This document shows positions 1 through 8,861 of a DNA stretch of 64,000 nt, piece by piece (the first letter of the stretch is position 1; the number at the start of each line of letters is the position of its first letter). This DNA is from JAHZKN01 sp965250205 (GTDB taxonomy: Bacteria; Pseudomonadota; Alphaproteobacteria; Rhizobiales; Hyphomicrobiaceae), in NCBI GenBank assembly GCA_965250205.1, contig CBDFNK010000015.1:53598-117597 (forward strand), in the 5' to 3' direction. A program made the position numbers and the translations under genes. The notes beneath the pieces are model-generated. The model was given only the letters and a program-made list of their open reading frames with translations, ran no database searches and was not told where the DNA came from.

Positions 1-513
1 GTCAAGCTCGTGGCGTAGGGTTTCTGCAAGAGAGATGACGGCGGCTTTGCTCGGCGCATAGGAGATACTTTTTGGCAGGCCGCGGTAACCCGCCACTGAT
101 GAGACCAGCGCCACGTGGCCGCTCTTTTGTTCAATCATGTTGGGAAGCACAGCATCGAGTGCATGGACGATGCCGTTGTAATTGACGTCCATTGAGTGCA
201 CGACTTTGTCAGCTGCAAACTCGCGCGCACCTAGGGGGTGCCAAACCCCTGCATTCAAAATCGCGAGGTCGATCACGCCAACACTGCTTTCAATGTGCTG
301 GACCGCGGCCCGCATGGCATCAAGGTTTGTTACGTCAACTGGATGCGGGACGATGTTGGAATTGAAAGCGGCAAGCTCTCGTAGCGGCTCTTCAGATCGC
401 GCTGAGGCCACGACTTTGATGCCGTCGTGTGCAAGTTTCAATGCGATGTCGCGGCCAATGCCGGAGCTTGCGCCGGTGATCCAAACAGTCTTCCAGGGTT
501 GGGTTTTGCTCAA
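1..513 (-). CDS. SDR-family short-chain dehydrogenase/reductase (3' end beyond window)
   Basis: Classical short-chain dehydrogenase with a Rossmann fold, cut by the left edge, so the C-terminal part is missing. Visible: the glycine-rich cofactor motif TGASSGIG near residue 15, the NAGV motif, the catalytic serine in VSSVAG and the active-site YAPSK. Start chosen at TTG (511-513) because AGGAG lies about 9 bases upstream and no in-frame ATG has a better site. The substrate cannot be told from sequence. The gene is divergent from transketolase, with about 235 bp between them. Confidence 0.86.
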   Translation of the reverse strand, partial: MSKTQPWKTVWITGASSGIGRDIALKLAHDGIKVVASARSEEPLRELAAFNSNIVPHPVDVTNLDAMRAAVQHIESSVGVIDLAILNAGVWHPLGAREFAADKVVHSMDVNYNGIVHALDAVLPNMIEQKSGHVALVSSVAGYRGLPKSISYAPSKAAVISLAETLRHELD

Positions 514-748
514 TACGCTCTCTCCTCTACGATCCCGTCGGATGGACTGTACAATAGGCCATGTATACCTGAGTAGGGGACGCGCGGATTGCTCCTTTGC
601 GTCTTAAATAGCGCATTGATCCCCAATTTTTTGAAATTCAAAGCCTTTGCGGCTTTTGAAGGCATAGACGGCGGCAGTATGGGTCGTTAAACCTCGCGTC
701 AAAAGGCCGATTTGGCACCAACGAGACGGATACAAAGGACAAGCGACG

Positions 749-2767
749 ATGGGTGGGGCTCAAGGCGACGATCAGGCCGCGAAAGTTGACAACCGAACAA
801 TGGCCAATGCCATCCGCGCACTGTCGATGGATGGTGTTGAGGCGGCAAAGTCCGGCCATCCCGGTATGCCGATGGGGATGGCGGATGTGGCTACCGTGCT
901 GTTTCGCGAGCACCTGAAGTTCAAAGCGGACGACCCTGATTGGCCGGATCGTGATCGGTTTGTGCTGTCGGCTGGTCATGGTTCGATGCTGCTCTATTCA
1001 CTTTTGCATCTCACCGGTTACCCGGGCATGGATATTGAGCAACTACGCAACTTCCGCCAACTCGGCTTTAAGACGGCAGGTCATCCTGAATTTGGTCACG
1101 CGCCTGGCATTGAAACAACAACCGGACCGCTTGGCCAAGGCATTGCCAACGCAGTTGGAATGGCGATCGCAGAACGAATGTTGAATGCCCGCACGGGTGA
1201 TGATCTGGTTGACCACCACACTTATTGTATGGTCGGCGATGGCTGTTTGATGGAAGGCATCTCACATGAGGCCATTTCGCTTGCAGGACATTTAGGTCTC
1301 GGCAAGCTGATCGTTTTGTTTGATGACAACTCCATCACAATTGACGGCTCGACAGATCTTTCAGTGTCTGATGATCAGTTGGCACGGTTTACGGCATCGG
1401 GTTGGAACACGATAGCCATTGATGGCCACAACGCAGATGATATTTCTGCCGCCATTGCGAAGGCCAAAGCAGATGACAGCAAACCCTGGCTGATCGCGTG
1501 CAAAACCATCATTGGATTTGGTTCTCCAAACAAGCAAGGCACGTCGGCCACACATGGCGCGCCATTGGGTAAGGATGAAATTAAAGCCGCGCGTGCCGAA
1601 CTGAATTGGCCGCATGCACCGTTTGAGATTCCCCAAGATGTGATGGCTGCCTGGCGTGCGCTGGGTCAGCGCAGCAATGGGGCTTATCAGGCATGGCAAC
1701 AGGCCTACAATAATGCAGACGCTGATGGCAAATCGGCGTTCCGCTTGCCCACCGCCCGCAACCGTGCCGATGCCATGGTCAAAGCCATTGCAGCGGCCAA
1801 AGCGCAATTCGCCGATGATAGCGCGAGCCGTGCAACGCGGATCTGGTCGCAATTGACGCTTGATCATCTTGTGCCCGCAGTTCCAGAACTGATTGGCGGT
1901 TCAGCAGACCTCACAGGTTCCAATGGAACACGCACAAAAGAATATCACACGCCTGTCGCTTCAGGTGCCTTTGACGGCAACTACCTGAACTATGGTGTGC
2001 GCGAACACGGCATGGCTGGCACCATGAACGGCATGGCTTTGCACGGCGGCATCATTCCTTATGGTGCAACGTTCCTGGTTTTCACCGACTACTGCCGCCC
2101 ATCGATCCGACTATCGGCGTTGATGGAACAGCGCGTCATCTATGTCATGACGCATGATTCTATCGGGCTTGGTGAAGATGGCCCAACGCATCAACCTGTT
2201 GAACACTTGTCAGCGTTGCGTGCGATGCCAAACGTGTTGGTGCTGCGCCCGGGTGATGCCATCGAAACAGCGGAATGTTGGCAGATTGCTCTTGAAAACG
2301 AAAAACAGCCAAGTGTCTTGGTTCTCACCCGACAATCGGTGCCAACGATGCTGCGTGCTGGCAGCCTGGATGAGAACTTATCTGCCAACGGTGCATATTT
2401 GATTGATGATGCTGGTGGCAATCGCGATGTAACGCTGTTGGCGACAGGGTCTGAAGTCGGGCTGGCAACGTCTGCGGCGTCGATGTTGGCAGGTGATGGC
2501 ATTAACGCGGCCATTGTTTCGATGCCTTCGTTTGAGCTCTTCCGTCAGCAATCGGCGGCCTATCAAAAACAGGTGCTGGGCAGTGCGCCGCGCATCGCGA
2601 TTGAAGCGGCGGTTAAGCAAAGCTGGCATGAGTGGTTGCGCCCTAGCGACACATTCGTGGGTATGACGGGTTATGGTGCCTCAGCACCAGCACCAAAGCT
2701 CTATGAGCACTTTGGAATTACGGCAGCAGCCATTGTCGATGCGGCCCAAGCCAGTATTAAGAGCTAA
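749..2767 (+). CDS. tkt: Transketolase
   Basis: Thiamine-diphosphate enzyme of the non-oxidative pentose phosphate pathway and Calvin-type sugar rearrangements, moving two-carbon units between ketose and aldose phosphates in the cytoplasm. The 672 residues match the full family length. N-terminal SGHPGMPMGMAD, GHG at about 76-78, GPLGQG, and the ThDP motif starting GDG at 163-165 and ending about 30 residues later in DDN are all present, as are the central pyrimidine-binding domain (REHGMAG) and the C-terminal domain. AAGGAC precedes the ATG. An internal Met at residue 18 is a less likely start. In many Hyphomicrobiales gap follows; here a palindromic repeat and then pgk follow. Confidence 0.97.
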   Translation: MGGAQGDDQAAKVDNRTMANAIRALSMDGVEAAKSGHPGMPMGMADVATVLFREHLKFKADDPDWPDRDRFVLSAGHGSMLLYSLLHLTGYPGMDIEQLRNFRQLGFKTAGHPEFGHAPGIETTTGPLGQGIANAVGMAIAERMLNARTGDDLVDHHTYCMVGDGCLMEGISHEAISLAGHLGLGKLIVLFDDNSITIDGSTDLSVSDDQLARFTASGWNTIAIDGHNADDISAAIAKAKADDSKPWLIACKTIIGFGSPNKQGTSATHGAPLGKDEIKAARAELNWPHAPFEIPQDVMAAWRALGQRSNGAYQAWQQAYNNADADGKSAFRLPTARNRADAMVKAIAAAKAQFADDSASRATRIWSQLTLDHLVPAVPELIGGSADLTGSNGTRTKEYHTPVASGAFDGNYLNYGVREHGMAGTMNGMALHGGIIPYGATFLVFTDYCRPSIRLSALMEQRVIYVMTHDSIGLGEDGPTHQPVEHLSALRAMPNVLVLRPGDAIETAECWQIALENEKQPSVLVLTRQSVPTMLRAGSLDENLSANGAYLIDDAGGNRDVTLLATGSEVGLATSAASMLAGDGINAAIVSMPSFELFRQQSAAYQKQVLGSAPRIAIEAAVKQSWHEWLRPSDTFVGMTGYGASAPAPKLYEHFGITAAAIVDAAQASIKS

Positions 2768-2874
2768 ATCATGTTCGAGCCAAAAGTGTATGCGGTTTTG
2801 CGCCAGGACACATGATCCAAAACAAAAAAGTTAGAGCACGCCCACTGATGCAACTAAGACGGACGTGCTCTAGG
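2768..2874. repeat. REP-A palindromic repeat, full copy
   Basis: Begins at the base after the tkt stop codon with ATCATGTTCGAGCC. It has two inverted-repeat parts: one around AAAAGTG...GGTTTT closing with CATGATC, and a second, TAGAGCACG...CGTGCTCTA, with perfect 9-bp arms. It closely matches 57530-57632 in the same orientation and the reverse copies near 4312-4410, 8809-8859 and 43656-44208. It resembles the short intergenic palindromes common in rhizobial genomes. Confidence 0.85.
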
Positions 2875-2921
2875 CCCGACATCGCCTGTGCGTGACAAAG
2901 CGAAGTGAGAATTGGAATCAG

Positions 2922-4121
2922 ATGGATTTTGCAAAACTGAAGTCGTCACGCGATGCGGACGTAAGTGGTAAGCGCGTGCTGGTACGTGTTGATATCAATG
3001 TGCCGTTACAAGGTGGCGTGGTGACAGATGACACCCGGATCCAGGCCATTGTGCCAACGGTAAAGAATATTCTCGCGCGCGGCGGTTTGCCGATTTTGAT
3101 GTCCCACATCGGTCGTCCCAAAGGCCAGGTTATGCCGGATTTCTCACTGGCTGTTTTACAAAAACCTCTTGAAGAGGCCTTCGGTGTAGCCGTCATTTTT
3201 GCCCTTGATGAGGGTGGCAAGACCACAAAGGCGTTTTCCGAAGACTTGCAGCCCGGTCACGTATTGCTGCTCGAAAACCTGAGGTTTGATCCCGGTGAAG
3301 AAGCAAACACACCTGAGTTTGCCAGGGAATTGGCAGATCTTGGCGATATTTATGTCAACGATGCATTCTCAACAGCGCATCGCGCACATGCCTCCACCGT
3401 GGGCATCGCAGCGCACTTGCCAGCCTATGCCGGGCTTTCAATGCTTGCTGAAATTGAGGCGTTGCGCCGCGTGCTCGATAAACCTGAAAAGCCAACCGTT
3501 GCTGTTGTTGGTGGCGCAAAAGTTTCGACAAAAATTCCCGTTCTCAAAAACCTGGTGCAGCGTGTTGATAAGCTAATTGTCGGCGGCGGCATGGCCAACA
3601 CGTTTCTGCAATCCATGGGCGTGATGACGGGGCAGTCTCTGGCAGAACCAGAATTCCACTATCAAGCCCGCGAGATCATGGCAGAAGCTAAAATACACGG
3701 CTGCGAAATTGTGCTGCCAATTGATGCCGTTATTGCGCGCGAATTCAAAGCAGGAGCCGCAGCGGAAACGGTACCGATCCATAAGGTGCCCATTGACTGT
3801 ATGATTTTGGATGTTGGACCGCAATCGGTTGAAAAGCTGACGGGCGTTCTGGAAGGGTGCAAAACACTGTTGTGGAATGGCCCGATGGGCGCCTTTGAAA
3901 TTGAGCCCTTTGGCGAAGGCACATTTGCCTTGGCGCGCGCCGCTGGTGCACTTACCAAGGCTGGCAAGTTGGTCTCTGTCGCTGGCGGTGGTGATACCGC
4001 GGCCGCTTTGAATGCGGCTGGCGCGACCGGGGACTTTACCTATTTATCGACGGCAGGCGGAGCGTTCCTCGAATGGCTAGAGGGCCGTGAGTTGCCAGGC
4101 GTTGCGGCGCTGTTGAGATAG
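2922..4121 (+). CDS. pgk: Phosphoglycerate kinase
   Basis: Glycolytic/gluconeogenic enzyme that reversibly transfers phosphate from 1,3-bisphosphoglycerate to ADP. The full 399-residue two-domain protein is present: the N-terminal substrate-binding motif RVDINVP, SHIGRP and the ENLRF segment, then the nucleotide-binding C-terminal domain with GGAKVSTKI, LWNGPMGAFE and VAGGGDTAAAL. ATG at 2922 gives the family N-terminus; a GTG 30 bp upstream (2892) is possible but adds an atypical tail. It follows tkt after a repeat, without the gap gene often found between them. Confidence 0.95.
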   Translation: MDFAKLKSSRDADVSGKRVLVRVDINVPLQGGVVTDDTRIQAIVPTVKNILARGGLPILMSHIGRPKGQVMPDFSLAVLQKPLEEAFGVAVIFALDEGGKTTKAFSEDLQPGHVLLLENLRFDPGEEANTPEFARELADLGDIYVNDAFSTAHRAHASTVGIAAHLPAYAGLSMLAEIEALRRVLDKPEKPTVAVVGGAKVSTKIPVLKNLVQRVDKLIVGGGMANTFLQSMGVMTGQSLAEPEFHYQAREIMAEAKIHGCEIVLPIDAVIAREFKAGAAAETVPIHKVPIDCMILDVGPQSVEKLTGVLEGCKTLLWNGPMGAFEIEPFGEGTFALARAAGALTKAGKLVSVAGGGDTAAALNAAGATGDFTYLSTAGGAFLEWLEGRELPGVAALLR

Positions 4122-4173
4122 CAGGTGTTGGTCGCAGCACTTGGTGCTCGTACAGTCGTCTAAACTGCACTTG

Positions 4174-4304
4174 CTAGATCAACCTGCGAAAAGTTGGGTT
4201 CGACTTTGAGCAGATAAGTTGATCGCCAGTTATGGGATAGAGCCATGAGATAGAGCGTCGCGCAAATAGCTTCAGTGTATACGAGAAAAGGCTCGACGCT
4301 CTAG
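4174..4304. repeat. Two-hairpin dispersed element, copy 1
   Basis: About 130 bp bounded by CTAG at both ends. The left hairpin uses GATCAAC (about 4178) and GTTGATC (about 4217); the right hairpin uses AGAGCGTCG and CGACGCTCT. A related copy lies at 43519-43650, a reverse copy at 31604-31750, and an end fragment at 51802-51827. Together with the neighbouring REP-A copy it fills most of the 298-bp pgk-thiD gap. Confidence 0.8.
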
Positions 4305-4311
4305 AACACGG

Positions 4312-4410
4312 TCATATCAAGTTGAAGCAGTGGGCGTGCTCCAACCAATCGTTATGGATTATCTGTCCTGACGCAAAACCGCGTACACTTTTGGCTCGAA
4401 CATGATCTAA
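4312..4410. repeat. REP-A palindromic repeat, reverse copy
   Basis: Reverse-oriented relative of the copy at 2768: it runs from AGTGGGCGTGCTC to ACTTTTGGCTCGAACATGAT. It ends about 10 bp before the thiD start codon, so it lies in the thiD leader or promoter region. Confidence 0.75.
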
Positions 4411-4419
4411 GTTACCTTC

Positions 4420-5196
4420 ATGATTGCGAACCCTCAACAGCCGGTGGCATTGACCATCGCAGGCTCAGACTCCTCTGGTGGCGCGGGGATTCAAGCCGAC
4501 CTCAAAACCTTTGCCGCCCTTGGTGTCCACGGTGCCAGCGCGATTACAGCCGTGACGGCACAAAACACCGGAGGTGTCGCGGCCATTGAGTTGATGACAC
4601 CAGGACTTGTCGAGAAACAGATTGAAGCCGTTGCGCAAAGCGCTCATATATCCGCAATTAAAACCGGAATGTTGGGCTATCATGACACCATCGCGACCGT
4701 TGCCACGACCATAAAAAAATTGCCAAAACATGTGCTCATTGTTGACCCTGTGATGGTGGCAACAAGCGGTGCGCGGTTGCTGAGCACTGATAGCATCCAT
4801 GTTTTAAAACAGGCTTTACTCCCCATGGCAGCATTGATAACGCCCAACATTGATGAGGCGGCGGCGTTGCTCGATACGCCCGCGGCACGCGATGAAACCG
4901 AAATGGAACGTCACGCACGCGCGCTATCTGATGCGTTTCAGACGGCGGTGTTGGTAAAGGGGGGGCATCTGCGCGGCGGCGACGGGCAGCCCTCAAATGC
5001 TGTTGATGTGCTGGTGGCAAACGGTGCACTCAGATGGTACGAGGCACCGCGTGTTGACGGGGCTGACACACATGGAACAGGTTGCACACTCTCGGCGGCG
5101 ATCACGGCGCACTGTGCTCATGGTCGAGACCTTGAAGCAGCAATCGCTGAGGCCAAGGCGTTTGTGACCCAGGTACTTAAGGCGTCTCGTGGTTAG
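4420..5196 (+). CDS. thiD: Hydroxymethylpyrimidine/phosphomethylpyrimidine kinase
   Basis: Ribokinase-fold kinase that phosphorylates HMP and HMP-phosphate in thiamine synthesis, making the pyrimidine half of ThDP, a cofactor transketolase needs. The 258 residues match ThiD. Seen: LTIAGSDSSGGAGIQADL at the N-terminus, TAVTAQNT, VDPVMVATSG in the middle and the catalytic/anion-hole segment DTHGTGCTLSAAI near the C-terminus. It stands alone; no other thi gene is next to it. No strong Shine-Dalgarno sequence is visible, and the upstream region is repeat DNA. Confidence 0.94.
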   Translation: MIANPQQPVALTIAGSDSSGGAGIQADLKTFAALGVHGASAITAVTAQNTGGVAAIELMTPGLVEKQIEAVAQSAHISAIKTGMLGYHDTIATVATTIKKLPKHVLIVDPVMVATSGARLLSTDSIHVLKQALLPMAALITPNIDEAAALLDTPAARDETEMERHARALSDAFQTAVLVKGGHLRGGDGQPSNAVDVLVANGALRWYEAPRVDGADTHGTGCTLSAAITAHCAHGRDLEAAIAEAKAFVTQVLKASRG

Positions 5197-5401
5197 TGTC
5201 GTCACACGCTTAGGGCGCGTTGCAGCGGGGCGGGGTAACGCATGTTACTGAAATGCCCGTTCGCTCCAGCTTTTGGTCTTGTGTGCCCATCCGTGCTTGC
5301 CTCCCTGACACGTGTTTGCGACGGTATGCGGGTTAGCACGATCGGGGGGTGGTGCTGACGAGGGATGGTGGTAACGCTTGTAACCCGTTGCCACCGAATT
5401 C

Positions 5402-5450
5402 AAAAAAGCCGGTCTTGGCGCCCATTCTGGCAGCCTTGGCCGGTTTTTTT
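5402..5450 (+). terminator. Possible Rho-independent terminator after thiD
   Basis: An A-run plus GCCGG (5402-5412) pairs with CCGG plus a seven-T run (5440-5450), giving an 11-bp stem with one G-T pair. It could work in either direction. It lies about 200 bp after thiD. Confidence 0.45.
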
Positions 5451-5672
5451 GTTTGGGGCGCTGACCCGTTTTTGCTGTGTAGAGCCGAAAACGTTGAACT
5501 CTAGCGAGGTTTCCCTCTGGGTCTGCATTATCGCGCCGCAACAAACATGGCAACTTCGTGTCATCAAAAGCACACCCGTTGCGGATTCAATTCGCGCCGC
5601 CTCCTAAGACGGCGGGATTAAGTTGTGTCCATTACGTCAACAGGGCTAGGTTTCATCGGAATGGCAAGGGGT

Positions 5673-5744
5673 GGTGTGTGAGTCGCCCGAGCCTGGCTCA
5701 GACCAGGAAGCTTGGCCCAGAGCCAGGAAAAATGAGCACACACC
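5673..5744 (+). promoter_or_regulatory. Nested inverted repeats in the leader of the FadL-like gene
   Basis: The outer arms GGTGTGTG (5673-5680) and CACACACC (5737-5744) enclose the inner arms CCTGGCTC (5692-5699) and GAGCCAGG (5720-5727); both pairs are perfect 8-bp complements. The structure ends 67 bases before the ATG and has no T-run, so it looks like a folded 5' leader rather than a terminator. I could not match it to a known riboswitch class. Confidence 0.5.
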
Positions 5745-5811
5745 GAGGTCCATTGGGCCAAGTGTCCGTCCTTTGTTTGGGCACGGGATTTAGATTTTTA
5801 AGGGGGTTGGT

Positions 5812-7098
5812 ATGCGCCGTTTAACAGCATCCAAGACAGTTAAGATTTTCGCAGCGACCGCTGCACTCGGGTTTTCCGCTTCAAGTGCCTTGGCTGGTGG
5901 CTTTGAAGTGCGCGAACAATCAACGTTCTTCCAAGGTATGTCGTTTGCGGGTGCCGCTGCGCAAGGCGATAGCCTGTCATCAATGTTTTGGAACCCTGCT
6001 GCAGCTGCGATGGCTGGCCCAGGCGTGACAACCGAATCTAACTTCGCATTCATTTTGCCGAAGTCGGATCTAACATTAGAGGCAATAAACGGTGTTCCTG
6101 CTGGTGTATTCGGTGGCGATAATACTGTTGATGTTGGTCGCGATGCAATTGTTCCAGCGAGCTACCTTGCATGGCGCTACAACGAAAAAGTCGTGTTTGC
6201 ACTCGGTATGAATTCTCAATTTGGACTGGGGACTAAGCCCGATAATTCACGTTGGGCTGGTGACTCAGTGTCTCGGTCGGCTAAATTATTCAGTCTTAAT
6301 ATTACGCCAACCGTCGCTTACGAGGTCATGCCAGGCGTAACAATCGGCGCGGGTGTTCAGATTCAATATCTGTCGGTGAAGCGTCTCAAATCAGATTTCA
6401 ATCCAAATCCAGCAGCTGTAGGTAATTCCACCAATTTGACAGGTTCTGATTTAGCAGTCGGGTTTACCCTTGGTGTGAATTTCAAGCCAACGGCGACGAC
6501 CTCGATTGGTATTGGTTATCGTTCAAGTATCGATCACGAACTTGAGGGCAGTCTGAGGTTGCCTCTCGGTCCAGGGGTAATCCTTCCGATTACTGCAGAT
6601 GTTGAAACGCCGGATAAGGTCACGGCGAGTTTCCGTCAGGAAATCGGTTCGAGCATGCGTTTGCTTGGTACCGTTGAGTGGACCAACTGGAGCAAGTTGA
6701 CGAAATCACCGGTTAGTGGCACAGGCGCGATTGGCGGTGTGACACTTGAATTTGATTGGGATGACGGTTGGTTCTTTGCCCTTGGCGGTGAATACGACGT
6801 CAACGATAAGCTGACCCTTCGTGCAGGTGGTGCTTACGAAATCTCACCCATTCAGGACGCAACCTCACGTCTGACACAACTTCCCGATGCTGACCGAATT
6901 TGGGCGAGCATCGGTGGCAGCTATAAGTGGAACGAAGCGATGACCTTGGACTTCGCTTATAGCCACGTGTTTGTTGAGGATGCACGTTTCGCGAGGACTC
7001 CATCGGCTAATGCTAACGCCACCTTGTTCACTGGTAGTGCGGAATCCTCTGTCGATATCATTTCCATTGGTGCGACGATGCGTTTGCCACCTCTTTAA
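5812..7098 (+). CDS. FadL/OmpP1-family outer-membrane transport protein
   Basis: Outer-membrane beta-barrel expected to pass hydrophobic compounds such as long-chain fatty acids. The Sec signal peptide (about 1-28) ends in SSALA before GGFEVREQS. The N-terminal family signature follows (GMSFAGAAAQGDSLSSMFWNPAA), corresponding to the hatch region, and the rest alternates as expected for barrel strands and ends in an aromatic-poor MRLPPL. The 428 residues fit the family. The start is fixed by AGGGGG about 6 bases upstream. It has its own strong terminator and a structured leader, so it is probably a single-gene unit. Confidence 0.9.
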   Translation: MRRLTASKTVKIFAATAALGFSASSALAGGFEVREQSTFFQGMSFAGAAAQGDSLSSMFWNPAAAAMAGPGVTTESNFAFILPKSDLTLEAINGVPAGVFGGDNTVDVGRDAIVPASYLAWRYNEKVVFALGMNSQFGLGTKPDNSRWAGDSVSRSAKLFSLNITPTVAYEVMPGVTIGAGVQIQYLSVKRLKSDFNPNPAAVGNSTNLTGSDLAVGFTLGVNFKPTATTSIGIGYRSSIDHELEGSLRLPLGPGVILPITADVETPDKVTASFRQEIGSSMRLLGTVEWTNWSKLTKSPVSGTGAIGGVTLEFDWDDGWFFALGGEYDVNDKLTLRAGGAYEISPIQDATSRLTQLPDADRIWASIGGSYKWNEAMTLDFAYSHVFVEDARFARTPSANANATLFTGSAESSVDIISIGATMRLPPL

Positions 7099-7151
7099 TA
7101 GACAACTAAATATACGGTTCTCTCTCTCAAAACGAACCTCAGAAATAGGAC

Positions 7152-7187
7152 CCGGCGGCTCTAGCCCAGAGCCGCCGGTCTTTTTTT
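7152..7187 (+). terminator. Rho-independent terminator of the FadL-like gene
   Basis: Perfect 11-bp stem CCGGCGGCTCT (7152-7162) with AGAGCCGCCGG (7168-7178), a 5-base loop, then TCTTTTTTT. It lies 53 bp after the stop codon. Confidence 0.93.
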
Positions 7188-7331
7188 GACACTTCGTGTC
7201 TGAGTTTTTTTTGAATGCACGCCTTCGCGCAGATCCTTGATCAGCCGGTAGTACTCTTCTCTTCTGGGACGAACCTTGGGGATGAGGCTAAGCGCCTGAT
7301 GCCGCCAGCTCTCAGAGCATGTTAAATGCGG

Positions 7332-7376
7332 CCTAGAGACATTCCGTTTTTCGTTGAACCGCGGAATGTCTCTAGG
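7332..7376. repeat. Perfect 15-bp inverted repeat upstream of the MFS gene
   Basis: The arm CCTAGAGACATTCCG (7332-7346) is matched exactly by its complement at 7362-7376 around a 15-base spacer. It lies 64 bp before the chosen MFS start. There is no T-run. It could be an operator or a hairpin in the leader; no second copy was seen in the window. Confidence 0.7.
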
Positions 7377-7440
7377 GTCTTGTTTTGCGTGCTTCTTATC
7401 GGAAAACCGCGTCGCACTTTATCCAGAAGCACTCGAAGCT

Positions 7441-8748
7441 ATGATCAAATCCACACCATCACATCAACACGCTGACACAGGGCGCTTGCAAACACCTTCT
7501 GCAGTGCGTGTCGGTGCGTTTTTTGCCGCCTTGTTTTTGATCCTTGGCCTGCATCTGCCCTATTTGCCTATCTGGTTAGATTGGGCTGGGCTGACAGCAA
7601 CCGAGATTGCAATTATCACCGCGACGCCTCTTTTTCTGCGACTTGGCTTTGCACCGCTGCTTGCCGTTTACGCCGATCGCCACCAGGCGCATCGCCGTGT
7701 CATCCTCATCCTCGCGACTTTGGCGATTGCCGCCGGGCTCTTACTGATTGGCATGCGCGGGTTCTGGCCGATCTTTCTGGTGTCGCTAGCGTTTACACTG
7801 TGTGTTGCCACCATCATGCCGCTGATTGAAACCATCGCAGTGGCAAGCGTGAAGTCGGACGGTGCCGACTATGGCCGCATGCGGTTGTGGGGCTCTCTCG
7901 CCTTCATTGGTGTTGGTTTTATCGGCGGTTGGATGGTCGACTGGCAAGGCGCAGTTGTCATTGTGCCGATGTTGGTGATGGCCTCAGTTGCAACGCTAGT
8001 TGCCGGATGGAGATTGCCACGCGCAACAAACCTGACAGCATCTGATGAGCCTTCCCAATTGGCATCTGTTGCAGCACGTGATGTGCACACTCGTGATGCC
8101 AAGCGTCTCGGCTACAGCGGGCTTTTTTTGCTGTTTCTTTTGGCGTGCAGCGCCGTTCAGGGCGCGCATGGGCTGTTCTACACGTTTGGGGCGCTGCAGT
8201 GGAAAGCGCAAGGGTTGTCAACGGCGTGGATCGGGGCGCTGTGGGCGATCGGTGTCATGGCTGAAGTTGCCTTGTTTGCTTATTCAGGCGCAGTTGTTGC
8301 GCGACTTGGTCCGGTAAAATTGCTGATCCTTGGCGGGCTTGCAGGCGTTCTCAGATGGCTGGTGATGAGTTTTGATCCAGGCCTTGCCATCCTCATCCCG
8401 CTGCAAATTCTGCACGGTGCAACCTATGGCGCCACGCATCTCGGCGCCATCTACTTTATGGCGCGCAGTGTGCCGGAACGCGCGGCTGGCACTGCGCAAG
8501 CGCTTTATGGTGCGTGTGCCGCGGGTGTTGCAACGGGTGCCGCCACGCTGGCCTCTGGTCCCCTTTATGGGGCGATGCAGGGGCGGGGTTATCTTGTGAT
8601 GGCCGCAGTTGCAGGCGTTGGCATGATAGCCGCACTGGTGCTGCATGCGCGCTGGACGGGCGGGCTGCTCTGGGAGGGTGCACCTTTGAAAGACACAGCG
8701 CGCGAAGCCGAGATCGGTCCCAAACTTCCTGTCGGCCCAAATCTCTAA
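7441..8748 (+). CDS. MFS transporter (phenylpropionate-permease-like)
   Basis: Inner-membrane secondary carrier of the major facilitator superfamily with about 12 predicted hydrophobic helices in 435 residues. The pattern resembles the MFS_1-like/HcaT group: a first helix at about residues 22-42 followed by WLDWAGLTATEIAII, and a loop DRHQAHRR after helix 2 that matches the usual D-R-x-x-R/K signature. ATG 7441 places a short cytoplasmic tail before helix 1; an upstream TTG (7354) would run through the inverted repeat and is unlikely. The substrate is unknown. It is followed by a convergent epimerase gene. Confidence 0.85.
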   Translation: MIKSTPSHQHADTGRLQTPSAVRVGAFFAALFLILGLHLPYLPIWLDWAGLTATEIAIITATPLFLRLGFAPLLAVYADRHQAHRRVILILATLAIAAGLLLIGMRGFWPIFLVSLAFTLCVATIMPLIETIAVASVKSDGADYGRMRLWGSLAFIGVGFIGGWMVDWQGAVVIVPMLVMASVATLVAGWRLPRATNLTASDEPSQLASVAARDVHTRDAKRLGYSGLFLLFLLACSAVQGAHGLFYTFGALQWKAQGLSTAWIGALWAIGVMAEVALFAYSGAVVARLGPVKLLILGGLAGVLRWLVMSFDPGLAILIPLQILHGATYGATHLGAIYFMARSVPERAAGTAQALYGACAAGVATGAATLASGPLYGAMQGRGYLVMAAVAGVGMIAALVLHARWTGGLLWEGAPLKDTAREAEIGPKLPVGPNL

Positions 8749-8808
8749 GACGCTCGATTATGTTCACTTTTTATGGACACACGCACACGATCTATCCATT
8801 TGTTTTGG

Positions 8809-8859
8809 AGCCTGTTCCGGGCGAAAACCGCGGCCACTTTTGGCTCGAACATGCTCTAA
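8809..8859. repeat. REP-A, partial reverse copy
   Basis: Only the first palindromic part is present (GAAAACCGCGGCCACTTTTG then GCTCGAACATG). It ends 3-4 bp from the stop codon of the minus-strand epimerase gene, in the convergent gap between two genes. Confidence 0.75.
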
Positions 8860-8861
8860 TT

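Larger units (their letters stand above)
5197..5811. other. Intergenic region upstream of the FadL-like gene
   Basis: 615 bp without a credible gene. It holds a probable terminator for thiD (5402-5450) and a nested hairpin (5673-5744) close to the downstream start. Reading frames crossing it have no recognisable domain and unbiased codon use. Confidence 0.6.
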
